From positions 3,596,001 through 3,660,000 of the forward strand of contig NZ_CP107780.1 in NCBI RefSeq assembly GCF_036345175.1: a stretch of DNA of 64,000 bases, read 5' to 3'. This DNA comes from Streptomyces sp. NBC_00576 (GTDB lineage: Bacteria > Actinomycetota > Actinomycetes > Streptomycetales > Streptomycetaceae). Below are positions 36,981 to 45,757 of this stretch, in pieces. The notes beneath the pieces were generated by a model. The model was not told the DNA's origin. It worked only from the letters and a program-made list of their open reading frames with translations, and made no database searches. The stretch's first letter is position 1; every line of letters begins with the position of its first letter. The translations under genes and the position numbers were made by a program.

Positions 36981-37235
36981 ATGACCAGCAACGTGAGCGA
37001 GGCGCTCGGCTATGAGCAGGCACGGGACGAGCTGATCGAGGTCGTACGGCGACTGGAGGTCGGCGGTACGACCCTGGAGGAGTCCCTCGCCCTCTGGGAG
37101 CGCGGAGAGGAGCTGGCCAAGGTGTGCCGGCAGTGGCTGGAAGGTGCGCGCAAGCGGCTCGACGCGGCCTTGGCCGAGGGCCGGTCCGGGGCGGGCGGCG
37201 AGGAGGACGACGGGTCCGGCTCCGGCTCCGAGTGA
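36981..37235 (+). CDS. xseB: Exodeoxyribonuclease VII small subunit
   Basis: An 84-residue helical small subunit that coats the coiled coil of XseA. The family core LGYEQARDELIEVVRRLEVGGTTLEESLALWERGEELAKVC is complete; the C-terminus is a Gly/Ser/acidic tail. It is translated 9 bp after xseA. Confidence 0.95.
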   Translation: MTSNVSEALGYEQARDELIEVVRRLEVGGTTLEESLALWERGEELAKVCRQWLEGARKRLDAALAEGRSGAGGEEDDGSGSGSE

Positions 37236-37292
37236 TCTGGCGGTGGTCCCGCCTCGCTTTCTGTGAAGCGGATCACCATCCGCCGGGTTTTG

Positions 37293-37321
37293 TTGAACCT
37301 TGAACTTCATTTTTGTACTGT
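37293..37321 (+). promoter_or_regulatory. Promoter of the nitroreductase gene
   Basis: TTGAAC (37293-37298), a 17-bp spacer and TACTGT (37316-37321), in an unusually AT-rich stretch, fit a housekeeping-type promoter with a leader of about 48 nt. Confidence 0.7.
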
Positions 37322-37375
37322 CGATGTCGTCAGCCGATCCCGACGGATCCGGCGCACGTCTACAGAAGGTTTGCC

Positions 37376-37966
37376 ATGTCCCTCGTTCTTGACCCCGCCG
37401 CCCAGGACCTGCTGTTCCGCGAGGCCCGTACCGCGAACACCTTCACCGACGAGCCGGTGTCGGACGAGCAGGTGCAGGCGATCTACGACCTGGTCAAGTT
37501 CGGCCCGACCGCCTTCAACCAGACCCCGCTGCGCATCACCCTGGTCCGCTCCGCCGAGGCCCGCGAGCGCCTCGTGCAGCACATGGCCGAGGGCAACCAG
37601 GCGAAGACCGCCACCGCCCCGCTGGTCGCGATCCTCTCCGCGGACAACGAGTTCCACGAGGAGCTGCCGGCCCTGCTCCCGGCCTTCCCCCAGGCCAAGG
37701 ACCTCTTCTTCAGCGAGCGTTCCGCCCGTGAGGGTGCCGCCGGCCTCAACGCCGCCCTGCAGGCCGCGTACTTCATCATCGGCGTGCGTGCCGCCGGCCT
37801 CGCCGCCGGCCCGATGACCGGTCTCGACTTCGCCGGTGTCCAGAAGGAGTTCCTGGACGGCGACCACACCCCGCTGATGGTCGTCAACATCGGCAAGCCG
37901 GGCGCCGACGCCTGGTACCCGCGCTCCCCGCGTCTGGCGTACGACGACGTCATCACCACCGTCTGA
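37376..37966 (+). CDS. Nitroreductase-family malonic semialdehyde reductase-like protein
   Basis: A 196-residue FMN-dependent nitroreductase of the RutE type. The landmarks are the N-terminal LFREARTANTFTDEPVSDEQV, the segment YDLVKFGPTAFNQTPLR and a late LNAALQAAYFIIGVRAAGLAAGPMTGLD. RutE reduces malonic semialdehyde to 3-hydroxypropionate in pyrimidine breakdown; no other rut genes are adjacent, so the physiological substrate is open. ATG follows AGAAGG. Confidence 0.86.
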   Translation: MSLVLDPAAQDLLFREARTANTFTDEPVSDEQVQAIYDLVKFGPTAFNQTPLRITLVRSAEARERLVQHMAEGNQAKTATAPLVAILSADNEFHEELPALLPAFPQAKDLFFSERSAREGAAGLNAALQAAYFIIGVRAAGLAAGPMTGLDFAGVQKEFLDGDHTPLMVVNIGKPGADAWYPRSPRLAYDDVITTV

Positions 37967-37993
37967 GGCACACCGACGCAACCGACGCATTCA

Positions 37994-38031
37994 CGACTGA
38001 GGCCCCTGGCTCGTGCCGGGGGCCTCAGTCG
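37994..38031. terminator. Bidirectional terminator
   Basis: A 13-bp stem, CGACTGAGGCCCC with its complement, lies between the convergent nitroreductase and DUF4245 genes. Confidence 0.85.
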
Positions 38032-38046
38032 CACCTGCCTGGTTTC

Positions 38047-38577
38047 CTACGTCGTCCTCAGGGCCTGGGCCATCTTCGTCAGGCGGTCGAACGACGCCGT
38101 GCCCGTCACCACCGTCGTGGAGCCCTTGTCGCGCAGGACCAGCGCGTCGTACTGCCCGCCCTCGTACCGCGTCCACGTCGCGTCCCCTATGCGCTGGGTG
38201 ACCTTCGTCTCCCGGGCGCGCTGGGTGGCCTCGTCGATGAAGACGGACGGCTTCTGAGCGGACTGCTCCACCGCCACGTACTCACCCTCGGAGTCATGGA
38301 AGCCGAGGTGCCACGCGTCGAAGTTCGCGCCCGAGAAGCGCACCGAGGTCGCCTTCCAGTCGGCCGACAGGCCCTGGGGCGCGACCACCGGGTAGCTCGC
38401 GGCGCGGCGAGCCGTCAGCAACTCGACGCGGTAGTCGACCCGTTTGAGGTCGGGAGCGGAGTCGTCGTGCGGGAGGAAGAGGTAGATGACTCCCGCCGCG
38501 AGACTGATGAGGCCCAGGGACAGAATCATGTCCCGGACCGTCTTCTGCTTGCCGTTCTTGCCGTTCGAACCTGCCAC
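38047..38577 (-). CDS. DUF4245 membrane-anchored protein
   Basis: A 176-residue protein with one N-terminal membrane anchor (about 17-36, MILSLGLISLAAGVIYLFLP) and an extracytoplasmic domain of the DUF4245 family (YPVVAPQGLSADWKATSVRF ... WTRYEGGQYDALVLRDKGSTTVVTGTAS). Its function is unknown. It is divergent from glpX, with 128 bp between the starts. Confidence 0.9.
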   Translation of the reverse strand: MAGSNGKNGKQKTVRDMILSLGLISLAAGVIYLFLPHDDSAPDLKRVDYRVELLTARRAASYPVVAPQGLSADWKATSVRFSGANFDAWHLGFHDSEGEYVAVEQSAQKPSVFIDEATQRARETKVTQRIGDATWTRYEGGQYDALVLRDKGSTTVVTGTASFDRLTKMAQALRTT

Positions 38578-38705
38578 GCTCCCTATCGTCGCAGGTGCAC
38601 CGGTCCGCTCATCCGTGGGGCCCCCTGCTCATTTTGTCTGCCTGACGATAGAGTCGGGGCCAACACCCTCGTCCGGCCGTCGCCGTATCAGAAAGGTGCG
38701 TCTCG

Positions 38706-39740
38706 ATGACCGAGCATCATCATCTGCCGTCCGAACTCGAAGTCCCCTCCGAGGCTCCCGACCGCAACCTCGCCCTGGAACTCGTCCGGGTGACCGAGGC
38801 CGCCGCGATGGCCGCGGGCCGCTGGGTCGGCCGCGGTGACAAGAACGGCGCCGATGGTGCCGCGGTGCGCGCCATGCGGACCCTCGTCTCGACCGTCTCG
38901 ATGAACGGCGTCGTCGTCATCGGTGAGGGCGAGAAGGACGAGGCGCCCATGCTCTTCAACGGGGAGCATGTCGGCGACGGGACCGGGCCCGAGTGCGACA
39001 TCGCCGTCGACCCCATCGACGGTACGACCCTGACCGCCAACGGCATGACGAACGCCATCGCTGTCCTCGCGGCGGCCGACCGCGGGTCGATGTTCGACCC
39101 GTCCGCCGTCTTCTACATGGACAAGCTGGTCACCGGGCCGGACGCCGCCGACTTCGTCGACATCAACGCGCCCGTCTCCGTGAACATCCGCCGGGTCGCC
39201 AAGGCCAAGCGGGTCACGCCCGAGGACGTCACCGTCGTCATCCTCGACCGGCCGCGCCACGTCGGCATCATCCAGGAGATCCGGGAGACCGGCGCGCGCA
39301 TGAAGCTGATCTCCGACGGCGATGTCGCCGGTTCGATCCTCGCCCTGCGCGAGGGCACCGGCGTCGATCTGCTGCTGGGCATCGGCGGTACGCCCGAGGG
39401 CATCATCTCGGCCTGCGCCGTGAAGTGCCTCGGCGGCACCATCCAGGGCAAGCTGTGGCCGAAGGACGACGAGGAGCGGCAGCGGGCGGTGGACGCGGGG
39501 CACGATCTCGACCGCGTTCTGCTGACCGACGACCTGGTCTCCGGTGAGAACGTGTTCTTCGTCGCGACCGGGATCACCGACGGTGAGTTGCTGCGGGGGG
39601 TTCGTTATCGGTCGGAGACGGCGACGACGGAGTCGATCGTGATGCGGTCGAAGTCGGGGACGGTTCGCCAGATTTCGTCCGAGCATCGGCTCAGCAAGCT
39701 GCGGGCGTACAGCGCGATCGACTTCGATCGCGCCAAGTAG
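38706..39740 (+). CDS. glpX: Class II fructose-1,6-bisphosphatase
   Basis: A 344-residue GlpX that removes the 1-phosphate from fructose 1,6-bisphosphate in gluconeogenesis. The metal/phosphate site motifs are GEGEKDEAPML and DPIDGTTLTANG; a further signature is LLGIGGTPEGIISACAVKCLGG. It has the usual length and one gene, with no class I enzyme nearby. ATG 38706 follows a short purine-rich stretch. Confidence 0.96.
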   Translation: MTEHHHLPSELEVPSEAPDRNLALELVRVTEAAAMAAGRWVGRGDKNGADGAAVRAMRTLVSTVSMNGVVVIGEGEKDEAPMLFNGEHVGDGTGPECDIAVDPIDGTTLTANGMTNAIAVLAAADRGSMFDPSAVFYMDKLVTGPDAADFVDINAPVSVNIRRVAKAKRVTPEDVTVVILDRPRHVGIIQEIRETGARMKLISDGDVAGSILALREGTGVDLLLGIGGTPEGIISACAVKCLGGTIQGKLWPKDDEERQRAVDAGHDLDRVLLTDDLVSGENVFFVATGITDGELLRGVRYRSETATTESIVMRSKSGTVRQISSEHRLSKLRAYSAIDFDRAK

Positions 39741-39801
39741 TCACAGCCCCGCACCCCTGTCGGGGCGCCCCTTGTGCGGAGGGGCGCCCCTTTCGCTGTG
39801 A
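39741..39801. terminator. Bidirectional terminator after glpX
   Basis: Two copies of the self-complementary GGGGCGCCCC (39762 and 39781) pair inside an outer TCACAG/CTGTGA clamp, followed by TTT. They lie between convergent glpX and the WhiB-like gene. Confidence 0.85.
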
Positions 39802-39810
39802 CAGGTCGGG

Positions 39811-40182
39811 TCAGCCCGCCGCGGCTATCGTGTCGTGGCTGGTCTTCTTGAGTTCCATTTCGCGGCGGCGGCGCCTGGCCAGGACCACGCGGCGTTCGGC
39901 GGCGGTGAGGCCGCCCCAGACTCCGTACGGCTCGGGTTGCAGCAGTGCGTGTTCGCGGCATTCGACCATCACCGGACAGCCACCGCACACGCGCTTGGCC
40001 GCCTCCTCCCGGGAGAGCCGGGCCGCGGTCGGTTCCTTGGAAGGGGCGAAGAAGAGACCCGCCTCGTCGCGCCGGCACACCGCCTCGGTGTGCCATGGGG
40101 CGTCCTGGTCCCTTTCTCGCACTGGCACCCGCTGGGGCGGAACGGCAGCGACCTGCAGGGACGAATGCGGCGGTTGCAGCAC
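39811..40182 (-). CDS. wblI: WhiB-like iron-sulfur regulator
   Basis: A 123-residue Wbl protein. Four Cys at 36, 66, 69 and 75 (C...CGGCPVMVEC) ligate a [4Fe-4S] cluster. GVWGG (87-91) is the sigma-contact turn, and RRVVLARRRRR is the DNA-binding basic patch. Wbl proteins bind region 4 of the principal sigma factor and steer transcription of development, redox and antibiotic genes. The symbol is from remembered S. coelicolor gene order next to glpX and the fumarase genes and should be confirmed. GTG follows AGGAGT. Confidence 0.88.
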   Translation of the reverse strand: MLQPPHSSLQVAAVPPQRVPVRERDQDAPWHTEAVCRRDEAGLFFAPSKEPTAARLSREEAAKRVCGGCPVMVECREHALLQPEPYGVWGGLTAAERRVVLARRRRREMELKKTSHDTIAAAG

Positions 40183-40470
40183 GGTCTACTCCTGACGACG
40201 GCTTCTTCGCGAGCTGGAGGGAGCCGTGGGGCCTACGTGGACCGGGGCGACGGGTCCGGTGCGTCCGGGGCGTGCGATCGCAAGGCGCGCGCGTGCCGGG
40301 CGTACCGGGTTCCGCGTGAAGCCCACGGCACCCTCCAAGAGACGATGCAGCAAGCCCTACCCGCTGTGCGCGCGCCTATGCACTGAGTTCCCGACCACTG
40401 AGGTTCCAGGGCGTTGTCGAGGCGTCGCGACCTGACCGAATCGCTTCGGGTGCGACCGAATTCACAACCG
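40183..40470. other. 288-bp non-coding interval
   Basis: This is the promoter side of the WhiB-like gene and the 3' side of the DUF1707 gene. No gene or strong hairpin is seen. Confidence 0.5.
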
Positions 40471-41187
40471 TCAACGGTCCAGATGTTTGCGCAAACCCTT
40501 GTCGACCTTGCGGGAGACCCGGTCGAGGATGTCCTCGATCATCTTGCCCCGCTTGGGTTTCGCCTCGACATTTCCGAGTATCGCCAGCCCGTCCACATAG
40601 ACCACGGGCGCGTCGGGATCACCCGAATCCAGCGTGCTCACCTCGAAGTTGCCGAGCACACCGCCGCCGGTGCCGCGCAACGAGACGTTCTCCGGGACGC
40701 GGATCTCGACGTTGCCGAAGACCGAGATCGCCTTGATGACGACCTGCTGGTACTCGAATATCGCCTCGCTGAGGTCGATCTCGACGCTGCCGAAGATCGC
40801 GTACGCGTGCATACGGCGGCCCGCGCGCCAGCGGCCCTTGCGGACGGCGGCGCTGAAGACCGCCACCACGTTCTCGTCGGGGTCGAGCGGGATCGCGCCC
40901 GGGGTGGGGCGGTTGGGCGCGGGGGTGTACGCCCATCCCGCGTCCCGGGGCGCGCGGGACTGGTAGGACTGATAGGGCTGGTGGCCGGCGGGCAGGTCCC
41001 GTACGAAGACCTCCAGTTCGCCGACCGTCTTGGCGCTCAGCACCCCCTCGACGCGCTCGGCGTGTTCGTCGGGCGTGAGGCGGCCCTCGGCCAGCGCCTC
41101 GCGCAGGAGGTCCGCGATGCGGTCGCGGTCCGCGTCCGAGGCGCGCAGTTCCGAGGGGCGTGGTTCGGTGTGCTTCTGAAGGTCCAC
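40471..41187 (-). CDS. DUF1707/LiaF-like protein
   Basis: A 238-residue soluble protein. The N-terminal DUF1707 (ELRASDADRDRIADLLREALAEGRLTPDEHAERVEGVLSAKT, about 13-55) is followed by a Pro/Gln linker and a C-terminal beta-helix region of the cell-wall-active-antibiotic-response (LiaF-C) type (FGSVEIDLSEAIFE, FGNVEIRVPENV, LGNFEVS, LGNVEAK). The family is associated with envelope stress. GTG lies 6 nt after TACGCT, suggesting a leaderless mRNA. Confidence 0.88.
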   Translation of the reverse strand: MDLQKHTEPRPSELRASDADRDRIADLLREALAEGRLTPDEHAERVEGVLSAKTVGELEVFVRDLPAGHQPYQSYQSRAPRDAGWAYTPAPNRPTPGAIPLDPDENVVAVFSAAVRKGRWRAGRRMHAYAIFGSVEIDLSEAIFEYQQVVIKAISVFGNVEIRVPENVSLRGTGGGVLGNFEVSTLDSGDPDAPVVYVDGLAILGNVEAKPKRGKMIEDILDRVSRKVDKGLRKHLDR

Positions 41188-41402
41188 GAAAGCAGCGTAC
41201 CCAAACGCGATAGATCGCGACTAGGGGTGTGGACGGACGCGTGGACAGACATGTGGACAGACCGACGGGCGACCTCGTTCGAGCTGGTCCCCTCTCAACT
41301 GAGTCTTACCTAACAAGCTCCTCCTGTCCGGCAGGTCATACGCTGGTGTGCGCCCGCCAATGAAGGCAGGCCGCTGTCTTCGTCGAGTGAGGAATGGGCG
41401 AG

Positions 41403-43070
<1,668 letters not shown>

Positions 43071-43106
43071 GCGGGTTCGGGGCGGTGGAGGTGGGGGTGC
43101 GCGTCA

Positions 43107-43253
43107 GTTTGTTTCGCCCCCGCCGCCCCTACCCGTCCCATCCCCAGGGGCTCCGCCCCTTCGGCCCCGCTGGGGCTGCGCCCCAGACCCCCTTCGGCCT
43201 GGACGGCCTCGTCCTCAAACTCCCCCAGAGGGGGGACCCCCAACGGGCTGACA
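43107..43253. repeat. Dispersed intergenic repeat, copy C (long form)
   Basis: This contains CGCCGCCCCTACCCGTCCCA, an expanded GGGGCTCCGCCCC/GGGGCTGCGCCCC double hairpin, CCTCGTCCTCAAAC and a CCCCCAGAGGGGGG insert shared with copy D. It lies between the two fumarase genes. Confidence 0.85.
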
Positions 43254-43313
43254 GCCACAGGTACGGGGAATACGTCCCCCCGGACCCGCGCTGTGCCTTC
43301 CGGAGGTACGACG

Positions 43314-44711
43314 ATGACAACGCCCGACCCGCAGTACCGCATCGAGCACGACTCCATGGGGGAGGTACGCGTCCCCGTCCACGCCAAGTGGCGGGCCCAG
43401 ACGCAGCGTGCCGTCGAGAACTTCCCCATCTCCGGGCAACGTATCGAGCGCTCCCATATCGAGGCGCTCGCCCGGATCAAGGGTGCCGCCGCGAAGGTCA
43501 ACGCGCGGCTCGGTGTGGTCGACAAGGACATCGCCGACGCCATCCAGGAGGCCGCCGACGAGGTCGCTGCCGGGATTTGGGACGAGCACTTTCCCGTCGA
43601 CGTGTTCCAGACCGGTTCCGGGACCTCGTCCAACATGAACGCCAACGAGGTCATCGCCGGCCTTGCCAGTGAGCGGCTCGGCAGAGACGTACACCCTAAT
43701 GATCATGTCAACGCCTCCCAGTCGTCCAACGACGTGTTCCCCTCCTCGATCCACATCGCCGCCACCGCCGCCGTCACCCGCGATCTGATCCCCGCTCTCG
43801 ACCACCTCGCCGACGCCCTCACCCGCAAGTCCGAGGAGTTCGCCGACGTCGTGAAGTCGGGGCGTACGCATCTCATGGACGCCACGCCCGTGACCCTCGG
43901 GCAGGAGTTCGGGGGGTACGCGGCGCAGGTGCGGTACGGCGTGGAGCGGCTGCGGGCCTCGCTGCCCCGGCTCGCCGAGCTGCCCCTCGGCGGTACCGCC
44001 GTCGGGACCGGCATCAACACCCCGCCCGGGTTCTCCGCCGCCGTCATCGAGGAGGTCGCCCACGCCACCGGGCTGCCCCTCACCGAGGCTCGCGATCACT
44101 TCGAGGCTCAGGGGGCGCGGGACGGGATCGTCGAGACCAGCGGGCAGCTGCGGACCATCGCCGTGGGGCTGACGAAGATCGCCAATGATCTGCGGTGGAT
44201 GGCCTCCGGGCCGCGGACCGGGCTCGCCGAGATCAGCCTGCCCGATCTTCAGCCGGGCTCGTCCATCATGCCCGGCAAGGTCAATCCCGTGATCCCCGAG
44301 GCCGTGCTGATGGTCTCCGCGCAGGTCATCGGCAATGACCTCACCGTCACCACCGCCGGTGCCGCCGGGAACTTCGAGCTCAACGTGATGCTGCCGGTCA
44401 TCGCCAAGAATGTTCTTGAGTCCGTGCGGCTGCTAGCCAACGTCTCGCGGCTGCTTGCCGATCGGACCGTCGACGGGATCGTGGCCCATCGGGAGCGGGC
44501 GCGTGAGTACGCCGAGTCCTCGCCCTCCGTCGTCACGCCGCTGAACAAGTACATCGGGTACGAGGAAGCCGCCAAGGTGGCCAAGAAGTCGCTCGCCGAG
44601 AAGAAGACGATCCGCCAAGTCGTCCTGGAATCAGGGTATGTGGAGCGCGGCGACCTCACCGTGGAGCAGCTCGACACGGCGCTTGATGTCCTGCGGATGA
44701 CGCGCCCGTAA
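43314..44711 (+). CDS. fumC: Class II fumarate hydratase
   Basis: A 465-residue fumarase of the aspartase/fumarase superfamily. The landmarks are TGSGTSSNMNANEV, SGRTHLMDATPVTLGQE and the signature loop GSSIMPGKVNP bearing the catalytic Ser. It hydrates fumarate without an iron-sulfur cluster, so it remains active under oxidative stress. ATG 43314 follows GGAGG at 7 nt; seven upstream codons in frame are dropped. Confidence 0.95.
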   Translation: MTTPDPQYRIEHDSMGEVRVPVHAKWRAQTQRAVENFPISGQRIERSHIEALARIKGAAAKVNARLGVVDKDIADAIQEAADEVAAGIWDEHFPVDVFQTGSGTSSNMNANEVIAGLASERLGRDVHPNDHVNASQSSNDVFPSSIHIAATAAVTRDLIPALDHLADALTRKSEEFADVVKSGRTHLMDATPVTLGQEFGGYAAQVRYGVERLRASLPRLAELPLGGTAVGTGINTPPGFSAAVIEEVAHATGLPLTEARDHFEAQGARDGIVETSGQLRTIAVGLTKIANDLRWMASGPRTGLAEISLPDLQPGSSIMPGKVNPVIPEAVLMVSAQVIGNDLTVTTAGAAGNFELNVMLPVIAKNVLESVRLLANVSRLLADRTVDGIVAHRERAREYAESSPSVVTPLNKYIGYEEAAKVAKKSLAEKKTIRQVVLESGYVERGDLTVEQLDTALDVLRMTRP

Positions 44712-44784
44712 CGTCATCCGGCCACCGGCGTGAACCGTGACACGCACCGCAGCATCGTATGCCCGGGGCACCTAATATCTCTCC

Positions 44785-45477
44785 ATGACAGACGACGGAG
44801 CGTTGAGACGAGTGGAAGCGGGCGGATCGGCGGCGTACTGGTCCCCCGGGAGTCAAGTCCTGTGGCGGTACCGTGAGAACTCCGGCGAGCGCTTCCACAT
44901 CGCGCGGCCCGTCACCGTCGTACGGGATGATCCCGAGGTGCTCGCGGTGTGGATGGCCCCCGGCACCGAGTGCGTCAAACCCGTGCTGGCGGACGGTACG
45001 CCCGTGCATGTGGAGCCGCTGGAGTCGCGGTACACCAAGCCCCGGACCGTGCAGCGCGACCGCTGGTTCGGCACCGGGGTGCTGAAGCTGGCGCGACCCG
45101 CCGAGCCCTGGTCGGTGTGGCTTTTCTGGGAGCCGGGCTGGCAGTTCAAGAACTGGTACGTGAACCTGGAGGAGCCGCTTGCCCGTTGGGCCGGCGGCGT
45201 CGACTCCGAGGACCACTTCCTCGACATCACCGTGAATCCCGACCGGACTTGGGAATGGCGTGACGAGGACGAGTTCGCGCAGGCCCAGCAGGCCGGACTG
45301 ATGGACGCCCAACTCGCCGAACGGGTAAGGAAAGCGGGGCGTTCGGCGGTGGAGGTCATCGAGGCCTGGGGGGCACCGTTCGCTGATGGCTGGCAGCACT
45401 GGCGCCCGGATCCGTCGTGGGCTGTACCGTCACTGCCGGAGGACTGGGACCGTACGCCCGCGCACATGTCGTCATGA
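44785..45477 (+). CDS. DUF402 (FomD-like) nucleotide hydrolase
   Basis: A 230-residue DUF402 protein. The beta-barrel core contains SPGSQVLWRY, VWLFWEPGWQFKNWYVNLEEPL and the metal-binding D/E cluster DHFLDITVNPDRTWEWRDEDEF. Relatives such as FomD hydrolyse cytidylyl or other nucleoside diphosphate conjugates with divalent metal. ATG lies 6 nt after TAATAT, so the transcript is probably leaderless. Its biological substrate here is unknown. Confidence 0.85.
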   Translation: MTDDGALRRVEAGGSAAYWSPGSQVLWRYRENSGERFHIARPVTVVRDDPEVLAVWMAPGTECVKPVLADGTPVHVEPLESRYTKPRTVQRDRWFGTGVLKLARPAEPWSVWLFWEPGWQFKNWYVNLEEPLARWAGGVDSEDHFLDITVNPDRTWEWRDEDEFAQAQQAGLMDAQLAERVRKAGRSAVEVIEAWGAPFADGWQHWRPDPSWAVPSLPEDWDRTPAHMSS

Positions 45478-45498
45478 GACCCTTGATGCGCCCCCGGT

Positions 45499-45540
45499 GC
45501 ACAACCGTAGGATCGTCCTCCACAAGGGCGCACAACCGTA
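45499..45540. promoter_or_regulatory. Direct repeat GCACAACCGTA upstream of the SpoIIE/ATPase gene
   Basis: Exact 11-bp copies lie at 45499-45509 and 45530-45540, 31 bp apart (about three helical turns), about 220-260 bp before the phosphatase gene. They could be an activator-binding pair. Confidence 0.5.
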
Positions 45541-45757
45541 ACTCCCGGAACATGCGCTGGGCCTGACCATACGTCACCGAGGGGCGGCAGGACGTGAGCG
45601 AGGCGTACGAGGGCAACACCGGTCCGGGCCGAACAGGGCTCGCCGGTGCATCAGGAACAACCCCTGACCACGCCGGTTTTCCGTTCCTGGGGCACGTATT
45701 CCGGGTATCGGGAAGTCGGCGGGACCAACTGCGTGTACAACGCGCAGCCCCGGACGG

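Noticed and set aside
45460..45610. Protein-like minus-strand stretch (QAQRMFRELRLCALVEDD)
   Set aside because: It runs on antisense into the DUF402 gene without a stop, has no ribosome site and contains a rare TTA codon. It is more likely promoter DNA.
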